A stretch of DNA of 64,000 nt from Methylobacterium sp. J-048 (GCF_022829515.1 NZ_JAKSYL010000150.1:1-64000), one strand, 5' to 3'. Shown: positions 1 to 8,762, counted from the first letter of the stretch. The notes: generated from the sequence alone by a model not told the origin. Translations and numbers: made by a program.

Positions 1-204
1 ACCCCGCCGGGCAAACTGCCGCCCGATCTCACGCCCGTCACCGAGACACGCCCCGCATCGGTTCGCCGCCCGGGGCGATCGCGGCTGAGAGCCACCGACG
101 CGGGCATCGCCCTGCTCTCCGAACCCGCCGGTCAGCCACCGGACGGACCCCCGAGGAGCGCCGCGGGATTGCTCACGAAGCACCGGAGGACAGGTGACGG
201 CTAA
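1..204 (+). CDS. possible 3' end of a gene entering from the left (uncertain)
   Basis: Frame 1 stays open from base 1 to a TAA at 202-204 and would encode about 67 residues, rich in Pro, Arg and Ala, ending in Gly-Asp-Gly. No domain is recognisable and open frames are common by chance at this GC content. It is listed only because a gene may enter from the left edge; the neighbouring sequence is needed to decide. Confidence 0.2.
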   Translation, partial: TPPGKLPPDLTPVTETRPASVRRPGRSRLRATDAGIALLSEPAGQPPDGPPRSAAGLLTKHRRTGDG

Positions 205-256
205 TGAGCACAAAATAGGAACATTGTCAAGGACGGGGTCGCGTGTTTCGCTTGCT

Positions 257-350
257 CCGTCATCGCGAGCGTAGCGAAGCGACCCAGGGATCCACCTCAT
301 TCCGTGAGCGCGCGCGGCGCTGGGTTGCTTCCCTGCGCTCGCAATGACGG
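257..350. repeat. dispersed palindromic element, 'CGTCAT-gcgag' type
   Basis: The left end reads ccgtcatcgcgagcg and the right end cgctcgcaatgacgg, so the element is a long imperfect inverted repeat. Inner segments with agcgaagcgaccca and tgggttgcttcc also pair. This is the familiar Rhizobiales 'gtcattgcgagcg...cgctcgcaatgac' intergenic repeat. It lies in the gene-poor left end (bases 205-407), where nothing else is visible. Confidence 0.75.
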
Positions 351-407
351 CAAGGGCCGCTGCCAGCCCTTCACCTGAAAACCTCATCACGGCCCCGAAG
401 CGCGCAC

Positions 408-444
408 AAAAAAGGCCGCGGCGGCGCCCTGCCCCCGCGGCCTT
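408..444 (-). terminator. Rho-independent terminator of the CYTH-like gene
   Basis: Read on the minus strand, an 8-bp GC-rich stem (ggccgcgg at 414-421 pairing with ccgcggcc at 435-442) is followed by six T residues (408-413 on the plus strand are A). It begins about 18 bases after the stop of the minus-strand gene ending at 462, a classic intrinsic terminator placement. Confidence 0.85.
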
Positions 445-461
445 CTCGATGGCTCGGCCGA

Positions 462-1454
462 TCAGGTCTGCTGCTGCGTCCGGCGGGGCCGCACGGTCCA
501 GCGCTCGAACACGCCGGCCGACTCGTCGGCCTTCCCGTCCTTGGGCTCGGCGGCGGGTTCCGGATGCTGGTGGATCGCCGCGCCGAGCGCCTGGGACAGG
601 CTCTCGATCACGTCGTCGATGCGGGCGTCGCTGTGAATGCTCTCATGGGCGGCGGGCTGGGGCGGGCTCGGCTCCTGCGCCACCGGCGCCGCGTGATGAA
701 CAAGCTCCGGAGCGGGAGCCGGCTCCGGCTCGGGATGGTGCTCGGGCTCCGGGGGAGCCTCGGCGACCGGCGCGACCGGGGGCGGCTCGACGGCCTCAGG
801 GATGACCGGTGCCGGTGCGGCGACCGGGGCTGCCGCGGCGGCCGGGGTCACGATCCGGCGCATGGCGCTCATCGCGCCGTCATCGGACGGCTCGCTCGCG
901 CGGGCGCTGCTGCCGTAGCGGCCGAAGCCGAAGCGCGGCTCGATCAGGTCGAGGACCGCGTCGAGCGCCGCGTTGCTCAGCGGCACCTCCTCGGCGGCCG
1001 GCACGCCCTGGATGGCCAGCGCCTGGCGCTCGAAGGCCGGCTCGCTGCTGACCTCGCGGCCGAACCAGTTCGGAGCCTGGAAGCCGGCCGCGTCGCCGTC
1101 GTTGTCGAAGACGACGCTGATCAGGTCGAGATTGCCGGGGGTGACGTAGCGGTCGATCGTGACCTCGCGGCCGCCGATGGTGACGGCCGTGCGGTCGTAG
1201 GCGGCCTTGCCGGGGCAGACGTCGAGCAGCGCGTCGCCGTGGGCGCGCGGCACGTCGGTCCGCTCCTCGGCCGGGATGCCGTCCGGCCCCTTGTTCACCA
1301 GCACCAGCTGGCAGACCTGGCCGTCGACCCGCACGTAGGAGCTGCGGCCCCCCTGCGCGGCGAAATGGCCCTCGGTGATCCGGGCGCCGCCCCGCTCCTT
1401 GCGGATCAGGCGGACCAGGGATGGCGCGACCAGGAATCGGCGAATGGTGCTCAT
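462..1454 (-). CDS. degenerate CYTH-like domain protein with Pro/Ala/Glu-rich tail
   Basis: A 330-residue protein. Residues 1-150 follow the CYTH/triphosphate-tunnel pattern: an N-terminal strand with RRFLVAPSL, an arginine-containing ITEGHF strand, VRVDGQVCQLVLV, then TIDRYVTPGNLDLISVVF and EVSSEPAFERQALA, which resemble the late strands of class IV adenylate cyclase/thiamine-triphosphatase relatives. The ExExK signature is absent (the start reads TIRRF), so metal-dependent catalysis is doubtful. Residues 200-300 are low-complexity Pro/Ala/Glu/His. An intrinsic terminator follows. The CYTH assignment is my inference from motif order; the role is unknown. Confidence 0.6.
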   Translation of the reverse strand: MSTIRRFLVAPSLVRLIRKERGGARITEGHFAAQGGRSSYVRVDGQVCQLVLVNKGPDGIPAEERTDVPRAHGDALLDVCPGKAAYDRTAVTIGGREVTIDRYVTPGNLDLISVVFDNDGDAAGFQAPNWFGREVSSEPAFERQALAIQGVPAAEEVPLSNAALDAVLDLIEPRFGFGRYGSSARASEPSDDGAMSAMRRIVTPAAAAAPVAAPAPVIPEAVEPPPVAPVAEAPPEPEHHPEPEPAPAPELVHHAAPVAQEPSPPQPAAHESIHSDARIDDVIESLSQALGAAIHQHPEPAAEPKDGKADESAGVFERWTVRPRRTQQQT

Positions 1455-1774
1455 GAACTCAAAACCCCTCCCGCTTCGTCGGCGGTGCGCCGATCCGGCG
1501 GACTGCCCTCAGAGATGCCGGCCTGGATGGAACCGGTAAGTCGATCCGGCCCAGGCGGCGTATAAGCTCGACCGCAGTGCCGTATTGAGTCGTACATACC
1601 GCATCCATCGCCAATACCGGACGGCGACACACTGAGACCGTTAAGCGCTAAGCAAAAACACGACGAAATCAAGACCGGAGCACGGGCGCGATTCGCTGAA
1701 AACCGCGCCTGTCCCCGATATCCCGTCTTTCGAGCCGAATTTTTCAACCGGCGTTAACCCGGATCCGGGCAGCC
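1455..1774. other. 320-bp intergenic spacer, no gene seen
   Basis: This lies between two minus-strand genes (msrB and the CYTH-like gene). Short open frames here have no recognisable content. It probably carries the promoter of the CYTH-like gene, but I see no confident motif or terminator. Confidence 0.4.
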
Positions 1775-2191
1775 TCACGCTGCGGGTTCGAAGGTCATCG
1801 CGGCGCCGTTCATGCAATAGCGCAGGCCCGTGGGGGCGGGGCCGTCGTCGAAGACGTGGCCGAGATGGCCGTTGCAGCGGGAACAATGGACCTCGGTCCG
1901 GACCATCCAGTGGCTGCGGTCGACGGTGGTCTCGACGGCGCCTTCGAGGGGCTCGAAGAAGCTCGGCCAGCCGGTGCCGGATTCGAACTTGGTGCCCTGC
2001 TCGAACAGCGGCTGGCCGCAGCCGACGCAGGTGAAGGTGCCCGGCCGCTTCTCGGCGAGCAGGCAGCTCGTGCCGGCGCGCTCGGTGCCGTGCTCGCGCA
2101 GCACCCGGTACTGCTCGGGCGTGAGCGTGGCGCGCCACTCGGCGTCGCTGCGGGTATCGGGGTTGGTGGTCGCGCTGTCAGCCATGAACAT
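1775..2191 (-). CDS. msrB: peptide-methionine (R)-S-oxide reductase MsrB
   Basis: This enzyme reduces methionine-R-sulfoxide in proteins, in the cytoplasm, using thioredoxin. The 138-residue protein has the full MsrB layout: zinc-binding pairs CVGC (Cys55, Cys58) and CSRC (Cys103, Cys106), the central GTGWPSFF motif, and the catalytic cysteine in RYCMN (Cys126). Cys43 is a possible resolving cysteine. Length is normal for stand-alone MsrB and there is no signal peptide. It is transcribed alone. The start at 2191 leaves about 17 residues before the conserved domain; Met3 is an alternative. Confidence 0.95.
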   Translation of the reverse strand: MFMADSATTNPDTRSDAEWRATLTPEQYRVLREHGTERAGTSCLLAEKRPGTFTCVGCGQPLFEQGTKFESGTGWPSFFEPLEGAVETTVDRSHWMVRTEVHCSRCNGHLGHVFDDGPAPTGLRYCMNGAAMTFEPAA

Positions 2192-2303
2192 CTCCCTTTT
2201 CGATGAGAGATATAGGCATCGCGCGCGAGACCCGGCAGTCCCGCAGGCCGGAAAACGGCTGCACCGGCGGCATCCTGTCGCTCACGGTTCAGCGGCTGTG
2301 CCG

Positions 2304-3488
2304 CTACGCCGCCGCCCCGACGGTGTCGGCCATTCGGGCCCGGCGATGGCCCATCGGCAGGGGCGCGCCCGTGGTGGTGTCGCGGGCGGTCTGGTGTTCC
2401 AGCTCGGCGTTGATCTCGCCGCCGAGCAGCACGATGGTCGACGAGATCCAGATCCAGGTCATGAAGCCGATCACGGCGCCGAGCGAACCGTAGGTCTCGT
2501 TGTAGGTGCCGAAGCTCGCCACGTACCAGGAGAACAACAGGGACGCGATCAGCCAGAGCAGCCCCGCCACGAGGCTGCCGAATCCGACCCAGCGCCAGCG
2601 GGCGTGTTCCCGGCTCGGGCCGAACCGGTACAGCACCGAGAGCCCGGCGAGCAGCACCACCAGCACCGCCGGCCAGCGCAGGGCCGCGAGCAGCCACGCG
2701 CCCGAGCCGAGGCCGAGGAAGTTCAGCACCACCGGCACCACCACGATCGCGTTGAGCGCGATGATGATGAACATCAGGGCGCCGACCGTGAAGGTCAGCG
2801 AGCGGATGTTGAGCCAGAAGAAGTTGCGCTTCTCCTCCTCCTCGTAGACGACGTTCAGCGCGTCGAACATCGCCTTCATGGCGGCGTTGGCGCTCCACAG
2901 CGACAGCAGCAGGCTGGTGAAGAAGGTGACGCTGAGCGAGCTGCTGCCCTTGGCGGCGATGCGCTTGATCTGGTCGCCGATCAGCTCGACCGCCCCCGCC
3001 GGCAGCACCGCGTGCAGCTGCGCGAGGTGCTCGTTGATCGCGTTGACGTCGGCGAACAGGCCGTAGCAGCTCACCAGCGCGGCGATGGCCGGGAACAGCG
3101 ACAGCAGGGTGTAGAAGGTCACCCCGGCGGCCACCGCCAGCACCCGGTCCTTGTTGAATTCCAGGTAGACCCGAACCGCGATGTCCTTCCAGCCGGCCCG
3201 GGTCATCTCGGCGGGACTGTCGGCGGCGCGGCCGCGCTCGGACTGCGTCGCTGCCGTCAGCTGCGCGGCACGGCCCGCGATCGAGCGCGCGCCGGCATTG
3301 ACGGCCTTTTTGCGCGCGGGGTCGGCTTCGTCCTGATCTGCTGTCGGCTCCAAAAGCTCGGGCAGGTCCGGCGCACGCCGACGGGCCGGCGTCGCGGCGA
3401 GCGCCACCAGGGCCGAGCCGAGCATCAGGATCCAGAGGATCGAGCCGGCATCCGGTTGGGAACTCGGGCGGGGGGGCGACGCGGGCAT
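2304..3488 (-). CDS. YihY/BrkB family inner-membrane protein
   Basis: A 394-residue integral membrane protein. An N-terminal hydrophobic segment (about 17-32) and an Arg/Ala-rich linker precede the YihY/BrkB core beginning near residue 100 (AGVTFYTLLSLFPAIAAL), with about six membrane helices and the late motif YNETYGSLGAVIGFMTW. BrkB-type proteins were once annotated as 'ribonuclease BN', which is not their function; their transport or envelope role is unsettled. It is divergent from the UV endonuclease gene, with about 120 bp between the starts. Confidence 0.88.
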   Translation of the reverse strand: MPASPPRPSSQPDAGSILWILMLGSALVALAATPARRRAPDLPELLEPTADQDEADPARKKAVNAGARSIAGRAAQLTAATQSERGRAADSPAEMTRAGWKDIAVRVYLEFNKDRVLAVAAGVTFYTLLSLFPAIAALVSCYGLFADVNAINEHLAQLHAVLPAGAVELIGDQIKRIAAKGSSSLSVTFFTSLLLSLWSANAAMKAMFDALNVVYEEEEKRNFFWLNIRSLTFTVGALMFIIIALNAIVVVPVVLNFLGLGSGAWLLAALRWPAVLVVLLAGLSVLYRFGPSREHARWRWVGFGSLVAGLLWLIASLLFSWYVASFGTYNETYGSLGAVIGFMTWIWISSTIVLLGGEINAELEHQTARDTTTGAPLPMGHRRARMADTVGAAA

Positions 3489-3609
3489 GATGGTACGAGA
3501 GGGCCGTCCGCGCGGAACTGCCGCGCTCGAAGGCTCAAACGTCGCCGAAGCGCGGCCGTTCCGCGCCCGATTTCGGGCACGCGCGGCGCCGACGCGCGTT
3601 GTGCATCCT

Positions 3610-4683
3610 ATGCGCGATCAGCCCCGCCTCGGATTCTGCTGCAAGTTCGTCCTGGACGAGCCGCCCGGCACCTACGCCACCCTCAAGGCGGAGCGCGAGG
3701 CGACGCTCCACATGAACCTGACCAGCGTGACCATGGCGCATCTCGCCAAGCTGGACCCCGTCGCCAGGCGGGCGAAGCTCGCCGGTCTCGTCGCGCACAA
3801 CCTCGACGCGTTGGCCCGGCAGATCGCCTGGGTCGGAGCCCGGCCGCCGATCGAGCGCCTGCTGCGCATGGCGAGCAACGTCCTGCCCGGCTACACCCAC
3901 GCCATCGCGCGCGACATCTACGCCGAACCCGAGGTGGCGGCCCTGGTCGAGCGCGGGCTGGCGGAGGCCGGGGCGCTGGCCCGCCGGCTCGGCGTGCGCC
4001 TGAGCTTCCACCCGGGCCCGTTCTGCCTGCTGGCGAGCCGCAACCCGGCGGCCATCGCCAACGGCCTGTCCGAGCTCGATTACCACGCCGAGATCTTCGA
4101 CCGGATGGGCTACGGCGGCGGCTGGCATCCGCACGGCGCCCACATCAACATCCATGTCGGCGCCGGCGACCCGGGGGTGGCGGGGTTCCGCGAGACCCTG
4201 CCCCGGGCGAGCCAGGTGGCGCGCGACCTCGTCACCGTTGAGAACGACGAGAACGTTTTTGGGGTCGAGGCGGTGCTCCAGCTCGCCGACCGCGTGCCGG
4301 TGGTGCTCGACCTGCACCATCACTGGGTCCAGAGCGGCGGCGAATACATCGAGCCCGACGATCCCCGCATCGCGCAGGTGCGGGCGTCCTGGCGCGGGGT
4401 GCGGCCGGTGGCGCATATCAGCGTCTCGCGCGAGGCGGTCGCGGGCGAATGCGACCCGGATGCCCTGCCCGACTTCCCGGCGCTGCGCGCCGCCGGCCAC
4501 GCGGTCCGGGACCTCGCCGCCCATTCCGACATGATGTGGAACCGGGCCGTGAACGACCTCGTCGCCCGCCACATGGTCTGGGCCGATTTCGAGATCGAGG
4601 CGAAGGCCAAGAACCACGCCTCGACTCAGATCGCCCGGCACATCACCGATCCGGCCCGGGCGGCCCCGATCGCCGCCGAGTGA
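3610..4683 (+). CDS. uvsE: UV-damage endonuclease UvsE/UVDE family
   Basis: UVDE enzymes nick DNA 5' of UV photoproducts and start alternative excision repair. The 357-residue protein has a TIM-barrel, metal-rich profile: RLGFCCKF at the N terminus, RLSFHPGPF, a histidine-rich HPHGAHINIHVG segment, TVENDEN (metal-binding Glu), LDLHHHW, AHISVSRE and a C-terminal HSDMMW. ATG 3610 is chosen because the conserved RLGFC strand begins a few residues later; the in-frame extension to 3487 is Arg-rich and overlaps the divergent gene's start. Confidence 0.87.
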   Translation: MRDQPRLGFCCKFVLDEPPGTYATLKAEREATLHMNLTSVTMAHLAKLDPVARRAKLAGLVAHNLDALARQIAWVGARPPIERLLRMASNVLPGYTHAIARDIYAEPEVAALVERGLAEAGALARRLGVRLSFHPGPFCLLASRNPAAIANGLSELDYHAEIFDRMGYGGGWHPHGAHINIHVGAGDPGVAGFRETLPRASQVARDLVTVENDENVFGVEAVLQLADRVPVVLDLHHHWVQSGGEYIEPDDPRIAQVRASWRGVRPVAHISVSREAVAGECDPDALPDFPALRAAGHAVRDLAAHSDMMWNRAVNDLVARHMVWADFEIEAKAKNHASTQIARHITDPARAAPIAAE

Positions 4684-4731
4684 CGGGTAGTCTCGACGCC
4701 TTCCGCGGACGGCTGCGCTAGCGCCTTGTTC

Positions 4732-4780
4732 GCGCATGATGATTTCGGAAAACCGGATTCCACTTTTCCGCGTCATGCGC
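4732..4780. repeat. short palindrome of the 'gcgcatgat-ttccgaaaaccgg' family
   Basis: gcgcatgatgatttcgg on the left and cgcgtcatgcgc on the right frame an inner aaaaccggattccactttt. This closely resembles a small intergenic repeat common in Rhizobiales (agcgcatgatcttttccgaaaaccggttcc...). It sits between uvsE and the hydrolase gene. A fragment of similar look (ctagagcatttttgcgcg) occurs near 23454, between coaD and gyrA. Confidence 0.7.
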
Positions 4781-4792
4781 TAGGCAGCCGGC

Positions 4793-5344
4793 ATGAAGAC
4801 CGCCGATTGCGACATCCTCATCGTCCCGGGGCTCGGAGGCTCGGACGAGGACCACTGGCAGGCCCGCTGGGCCGGGCGCCTCGCCACCGCGCAGGTGGTC
4901 GCCCAGGACGACTGGCACGCGCCGACCCCCGAGGCCTGGTGCGCGCGGATCGCCGAGGCGGTGGCGGCCGCGACCCGGCCGGTGATCCTGATCGCCCACA
5001 GCCTCGGCGTCGTCGCCTGCGTCGCGGCGGCGCCGCGCTTCGCCCCGGGTGTGGTGCGCGGCGCCCTGTTCGTGGCCTGCCCGGATGTCGAGGAGGCACC
5101 CGACCTGCCCGAAGCGGTGCGCGCCTTCGCACCGATGCCCCGGGACCCCCTGCCCTTCCCTTCGCTCCTCGTCGCCAGCCGCACCGATCCGTATTGCACC
5201 TACGACCGGGCCGACGATTTCGCCCATAGCTGGGGCTCTCTGACGGTCGATGCCGGTGAATCGGGCCACATCAACGTCGCCAGCGGCCACGGGCCGTGGC
5301 CCGAGGGGCTGATGCGGCTCGCCGGGTTCATGAAGGGGCTGTAG
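4793..5344 (+). CDS. RBBP9/YdeN-type small alpha/beta hydrolase
   Basis: A 183-residue serine hydrolase of the RBBP9/YdeN (DUF452-like) family. It shows an N-terminal VPGLGGSDEDHWQ motif, the nucleophile elbow AHSLG (Ser70), an acid in the RTDPYC strand and the catalytic histidine in SGHINVASGHGPW near the C terminus. This small family lacks a lid. The substrate is unknown; related proteins are annotated as serine hydrolases. No signal peptide is present. It is monocistronic, immediately preceded by the short palindrome. Confidence 0.88.
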   Translation: MKTADCDILIVPGLGGSDEDHWQARWAGRLATAQVVAQDDWHAPTPEAWCARIAEAVAAATRPVILIAHSLGVVACVAAAPRFAPGVVRGALFVACPDVEEAPDLPEAVRAFAPMPRDPLPFPSLLVASRTDPYCTYDRADDFAHSWGSLTVDAGESGHINVASGHGPWPEGLMRLAGFMKGL

Positions 5345-5397
5345 GACGGACCGCGTCGGGAATTGCACAGGGGCGGGCGCGCGCTTACGCTGCCGAT

Positions 5398-5616
5398 ATG
5401 GTCTCCCCGGATCGCACCGCCCGTCCGTTGTCGCAGCTCGGCCCGGATTCTCGCGCCGTCCCCGTCGCGGCACCGGCAGACCCACTCACCGACGCCGTTG
5501 ACGCCTGGCAGCGCGCCGAGATTGAGGCCGCCCTGCGGGAGGCCGAGGCCGGTGATTTCGCCAGCGACGATGAGGTTGCGGCGGCGTTCGGCCTTCCGGC
5601 ACCGGTGTTCCGTTAA
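5398..5616 (+). CDS. small antitoxin-like protein (orphan)
   Basis: A 72-residue acidic protein. Its second half, with AWQRAEIEAALREAEAGDFASDDEVAAAF, has the helix-then-'DFASDDEV' pattern seen at the C terminus of RelB/ParD-like antitoxins, where it wraps the partner toxin. A ribbon-helix-helix N terminus is not obvious and no toxin gene lies beside it, so this is an orphan. ATG 5398 is the first sensible start: the longer open frame runs back into the upstream hydrolase gene. Confidence 0.5.
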   Translation: MVSPDRTARPLSQLGPDSRAVPVAAPADPLTDAVDAWQRAEIEAALREAEAGDFASDDEVAAAFGLPAPVFR

Positions 5617-5691
5617 CGCGTCGTTTACCCTCGCGGCCTCCAGTGTCGGCTTGGGCGGACCTTCGCCCCGAAGGCGCCCCTGGAGAGCACC

Positions 5692-5922
5692 GTGACGCGT
5701 AAAGAGCTTCTGGAACGACTCGACGCGGTCCAGGCCGCCCTCGGCCCCCGGGCCCACATCAACTTCAACAGCTCGCTGTTCAACGACGTCGCGCTCCTGA
5801 AGCGCATCGAGGCCTTCGAGGCGAAGGTCGGCGAGGTCGAGAAGCCCAAGGTCGCCGACTACACCGGCAACATGTTCACACGCATCGCCAATCGCCGCGC
5901 CGCCACGGCCGCCGCCAAATAG
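5692..5922 (+). CDS. conserved hypothetical protein, 76 aa
   Basis: Starts with GTG at 5692, preceded by a ggag at a seven-base spacing. The 76-residue product is predicted helical (MTRKELLERLDAVQAALG, then a KRIEAFEAKVGEVEKPKV stretch) with a basic Ala/Lys tail. No family is recognised. The clean Shine-Dalgarno and sensible composition favour a real gene. It converges with the YcjF-family gene, with only about ten bases between stops. Confidence 0.55.
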   Translation: MTRKELLERLDAVQAALGPRAHINFNSSLFNDVALLKRIEAFEAKVGEVEKPKVADYTGNMFTRIANRRAATAAAK

Positions 5923-5932
5923 CCGGTCCGGC

Positions 5933-6961
5933 CTATTTTGATTCGGGCTCTGCCGCGCGCAGCAGCTCGCCCGCCACGTCGGCGAGGCGCGGCGGGGCTT
6001 CGCGCACGAAGGGCAGCGGCCGGCAGACATTGAGCGCGGCCAGCCCGAATCGGGCGGTCATCAGCCCGTTGAGCACGCCCTCGCCCAGCTTGGCCGAGAC
6101 CCGGGCGGCGATCCCAAGCCCCAGCACCTGCTGCATCACGCTCTCGCCCACCGCCATCCCGCCGGTGATGGTGAGATGCGCCACAGCGGCCCGCGCCAGC
6201 CGCAGGAAGCCCAGGAAGCCCGGGCGGCCGCCGTAGATGGCGGCGATCCGGCGTAGCAGCCGGACGGCGGCGAACACTACGAACGCCACGTCGACGATCG
6301 CCCGCGGGCTGAGCGCCGTGACCGCCGAAACCTGCTTGGCGGCGGTCGCGATGGCGTTGCGTGCCTGCCGGTCGAGGCCGGCCAGCAGCTCGTGCTCGGC
6401 CAGCCCGATCCGGTCGTCCACGTCGAGGATCGCGTCGGCCGCCGCGTCGATCCGGGCGCGGCCCGGGGCCAGGACCTCGCGGTCGGCGTAGAAGGCCGAG
6501 AGCGCCTGCACCACCGCCTGCGCGCCGGTATGGTCGCGGGTGGCGAGCGCATCGACCGCCGATTGCCGCAGCCGCTCGATCTTCCGCTCCCGCCGCAGCC
6601 CGGCCAGCTCCCGGACGACGATCGCCAGGAGCGCCAGCCCGGCGAGACCCAGCAGGGCGAGCGCCACCCAGCCGAGCCAGGGCGCGGCCTGGAACAGGTC
6701 GGCGATCATCCGCTCGACCGACAGCCCGATCCCCAGCGAGACCAGCCCCCCGGCCGCCGACAGGAACAGCGCCCCCCAGGGCGAGCGCCGGCGCGGCGCC
6801 ACCGGCACCGCGACGCCGTCGGCCGCATCGACGATCTCGAACGGCTCCTCGACGATCCGGGCCTGCTCCGGCCGGGCCGCGAGCGGCGTCGTGGTCACGC
6901 CGGGACCCGGCGGCGGCTCGGGATTGATCCGGAAGGCGCGGGGTTTCTGGCCTGAGGACAT
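5933..6961 (-). CDS. ycjF: TIGR01620/YcjF-family membrane protein (DUF697)
   Basis: A 342-residue protein with a Pro-rich cytosolic head, two membrane helices (about 82-98 and 100-118; GALFLSAAGGLVSLGIGLSV, then WLGWVALALLGLAGLALLAIVV), a helical middle, and a C-terminal DUF697 region with further hydrophobic stretches (VAVGESVMQQVLGLG-like). It matches UPF0283/YcjF. In E. coli ycjF follows ycjX, and here the YcjX homologue lies directly upstream on the same strand, so the pair is conserved. Function is unknown; the pair belongs to envelope-stress regulons in enterics. Confidence 0.85.
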   Translation of the reverse strand: MSSGQKPRAFRINPEPPPGPGVTTTPLAARPEQARIVEEPFEIVDAADGVAVPVAPRRRSPWGALFLSAAGGLVSLGIGLSVERMIADLFQAAPWLGWVALALLGLAGLALLAIVVRELAGLRRERKIERLRQSAVDALATRDHTGAQAVVQALSAFYADREVLAPGRARIDAAADAILDVDDRIGLAEHELLAGLDRQARNAIATAAKQVSAVTALSPRAIVDVAFVVFAAVRLLRRIAAIYGGRPGFLGFLRLARAAVAHLTITGGMAVGESVMQQVLGLGIAARVSAKLGEGVLNGLMTARFGLAALNVCRPLPFVREAPPRLADVAGELLRAAEPESK

Positions 6962-7184
6962 GGCTTACGGCCTCCAGAGAGGTGTTTTCGGTTTTGCCCT
7001 CACGGCTGTTGGCGTGTCAGGCGACAAATGAGGGCCGCGGTCGAATGCACGCGCACGTCCCTCCCCCGCAGAGGGGGGAGGGATGGCACGCGCGATGTCC
7101 GGACCGGGCGTCTCGCCGAGCCTCGGAGGAACCGGAACGCGTTGTGTGAGCCTCACGGCCAGCGCCAGCAGGCACCATCTCCCT

Positions 7185-8630
7185 TCACCCGAGCCTGTCG
7201 CCGATCAGAAACTGCATCGCCCGGTCGAGGCGGATCTGCGGCAGGTGGCCGGGGCGGCCGAGGCCGTCCGGGCGGATCAGCGGCGGGCGGAAGCGGGGGA
7301 AGCGGAGCGAGCCCGGGGCGACGGCGCCCTCCAGCACGGCTTCCGCACGGGCCGGCAGCTCGCCCGGGAACACCGCGGCCTCGCTGTTGCCGTCGAACAC
7401 CTCGTCGCCCACCGTCTCGCCGGCCTCCGGCGTCCCGGCGACCGCGCGTAAAATCTCGGGGCCGTCATGGACCGTGGTCTCGCGGGTGGCGCGCACGGAC
7501 GCGAGCGCCACGGTGCCGACCCGGGCGCCTGCGGCCTCGGTCCGGCGCATCGAGCGGGAGACGAGCAGGCGCAACAGCGCGTCGAGCCGGTCGTGGCTGG
7601 TCTGGTGGAGATGGTCGGCCTTGGTGGCGGCGAACAGCACCCGGTCGGCCCGGGGCGCGAACAGCTTCGACAGCACCGTGTTGCGGCCGATGTTGAGGCT
7701 GAGCAGCACCGCGTCCAGCGCCTCCTCCAGCTCGGCCAGGGCGGTGGCCCCGGCATCGACGGCGGCGAGCACGTCCACCAGCACGAGCTGCCGATCGACC
7801 CGCTGGAAATGGTCGCGGAAGAACGGCGTGACGACCTTGGCCTTGTAGGCCTCGAAGCGCCGCTCCATCAGCCCGGCGAGGCTGTCGGGGGCGATGCTGC
7901 CGGTGAGATTGTCCAGCGGCGCGAAGGTCAAAGCCGGCGAGCCCGCGAGGTCGCCGGGCATCAGGAAGCGCCCTGGCGGCGTCGTGGCGACCGATTCCGG
8001 GCCGGCGCGCAGGGCCGCCAGATAGGCCTTGAACGCGTCGCTGGCCCGCTCGGCTGCGACCTCGTCGAGGGGGCCGTTGGGATCGAAGCTCTTGAGCGCC
8101 TCGAGCCACGGCGCCGCCACCGCGCTCCGGCCCGGCCGGCGGGTGCCGTTGATCGTGGCCCGCGACCAGGCGGTGTAGCTGGTCTCGATCAGCGCGAGGT
8201 CGAGCAGCCATTCGCCCGGGTAATCGACCACGTCGAGCATCAGGGTCGCGGGGCCGCTGCGCCAGCCGGCGGCGCGCTCGTAGGCGATCTCCAGGCGGAA
8301 CTGGCTGATCCGGTCGGTGGAGCGCGGCCAGCGCCTGGCCTCGGTCAGCGTCGCGAAATGCTCCTCGAAGGGAAAGCGCGGCACGTCGTCGTCGGGTTGC
8401 GGCACCAGACGGGCGCGGCGCAGGCGGCCCTCCTGCGCGGGGGCGAAGGCCGGCAGGGCGTGCGCCTCCACGAGGTGGTGGATCAGCGCCGTCGTGAACA
8501 CGGTCTTGCCCGAGCGCGCGAGCCCGGTGACCCCGAGCCGCAAGGTCGGCTGGATCAGCAGGTCGTGCGAGGCTTCGGCGAAGGCTTTGACGGCCGAGCC
8601 GGCGCGTGCGGCAAGGTCGGTCAGGGGCAC
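7185..8630 (-). CDS. ycjX: YcjX/DUF463-family P-loop protein
   Basis: YcjX proteins are GTPase-like P-loop NTPases of unknown role. The protein (about 481 aa) carries a Walker A motif in GVTGLARSGKT near its start, a DVVDYPGEWLLDL Walker-B-like strand, and VLFAATKADHLH, which resembles the NKxD specificity loop. GTG 8630 is proposed as the start because homologues begin about 25-35 residues before the P-loop; the longer in-frame extension to 8816 reads through an intergenic palindromic repeat (8716-8762). It pairs with the YcjF-family gene downstream across a 223-bp gap. Confidence 0.85.
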   Translation of the reverse strand: MPLTDLAARAGSAVKAFAEASHDLLIQPTLRLGVTGLARSGKTVFTTALIHHLVEAHALPAFAPAQEGRLRRARLVPQPDDDVPRFPFEEHFATLTEARRWPRSTDRISQFRLEIAYERAAGWRSGPATLMLDVVDYPGEWLLDLALIETSYTAWSRATINGTRRPGRSAVAAPWLEALKSFDPNGPLDEVAAERASDAFKAYLAALRAGPESVATTPPGRFLMPGDLAGSPALTFAPLDNLTGSIAPDSLAGLMERRFEAYKAKVVTPFFRDHFQRVDRQLVLVDVLAAVDAGATALAELEEALDAVLLSLNIGRNTVLSKLFAPRADRVLFAATKADHLHQTSHDRLDALLRLLVSRSMRRTEAAGARVGTVALASVRATRETTVHDGPEILRAVAGTPEAGETVGDEVFDGNSEAAVFPGELPARAEAVLEGAVAPGSLRFPRFRPPLIRPDGLGRPGHLPQIRLDRAMQFLIGDRLG

Positions 8631-8715
8631 GGGCGGGCTCGTCGTCTCGGGAAACAGGCCGGGCACAGGTGGCGCGGTTCGGGCCGAACCGCAAGGCTTG
8701 GCCGGCTCGGGGTTT

Positions 8716-8762
8716 CCAAAGGGCTTTGCCCTTTGGCGGGGTTCGGGGGCGGAGCCCCTGAG
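8716..8762. repeat. 'ccaaagggc-ttt-gccctttgg' intergenic hairpin element
   Basis: Two consecutive hairpins: ccaaagggc/gccctttgg (8716-8736), then a gggg...cccc arm in cggggttcgggggcggagcccctg. A related copy, inverted, lies at 46033-46055. This element type is common between genes in Methylobacterium-like genomes. It sits just upstream of the proposed ycjX start and argues against the longer reading frame. Confidence 0.7.

Noticed and set aside
1830..4241. 803-residue open frame on the plus strand across msrB and the BrkB gene
   Set aside because: It is antisense to well-supported genes; the translation is Arg/Gly/Ala-rich with no family match, as expected from codon bias at high GC.
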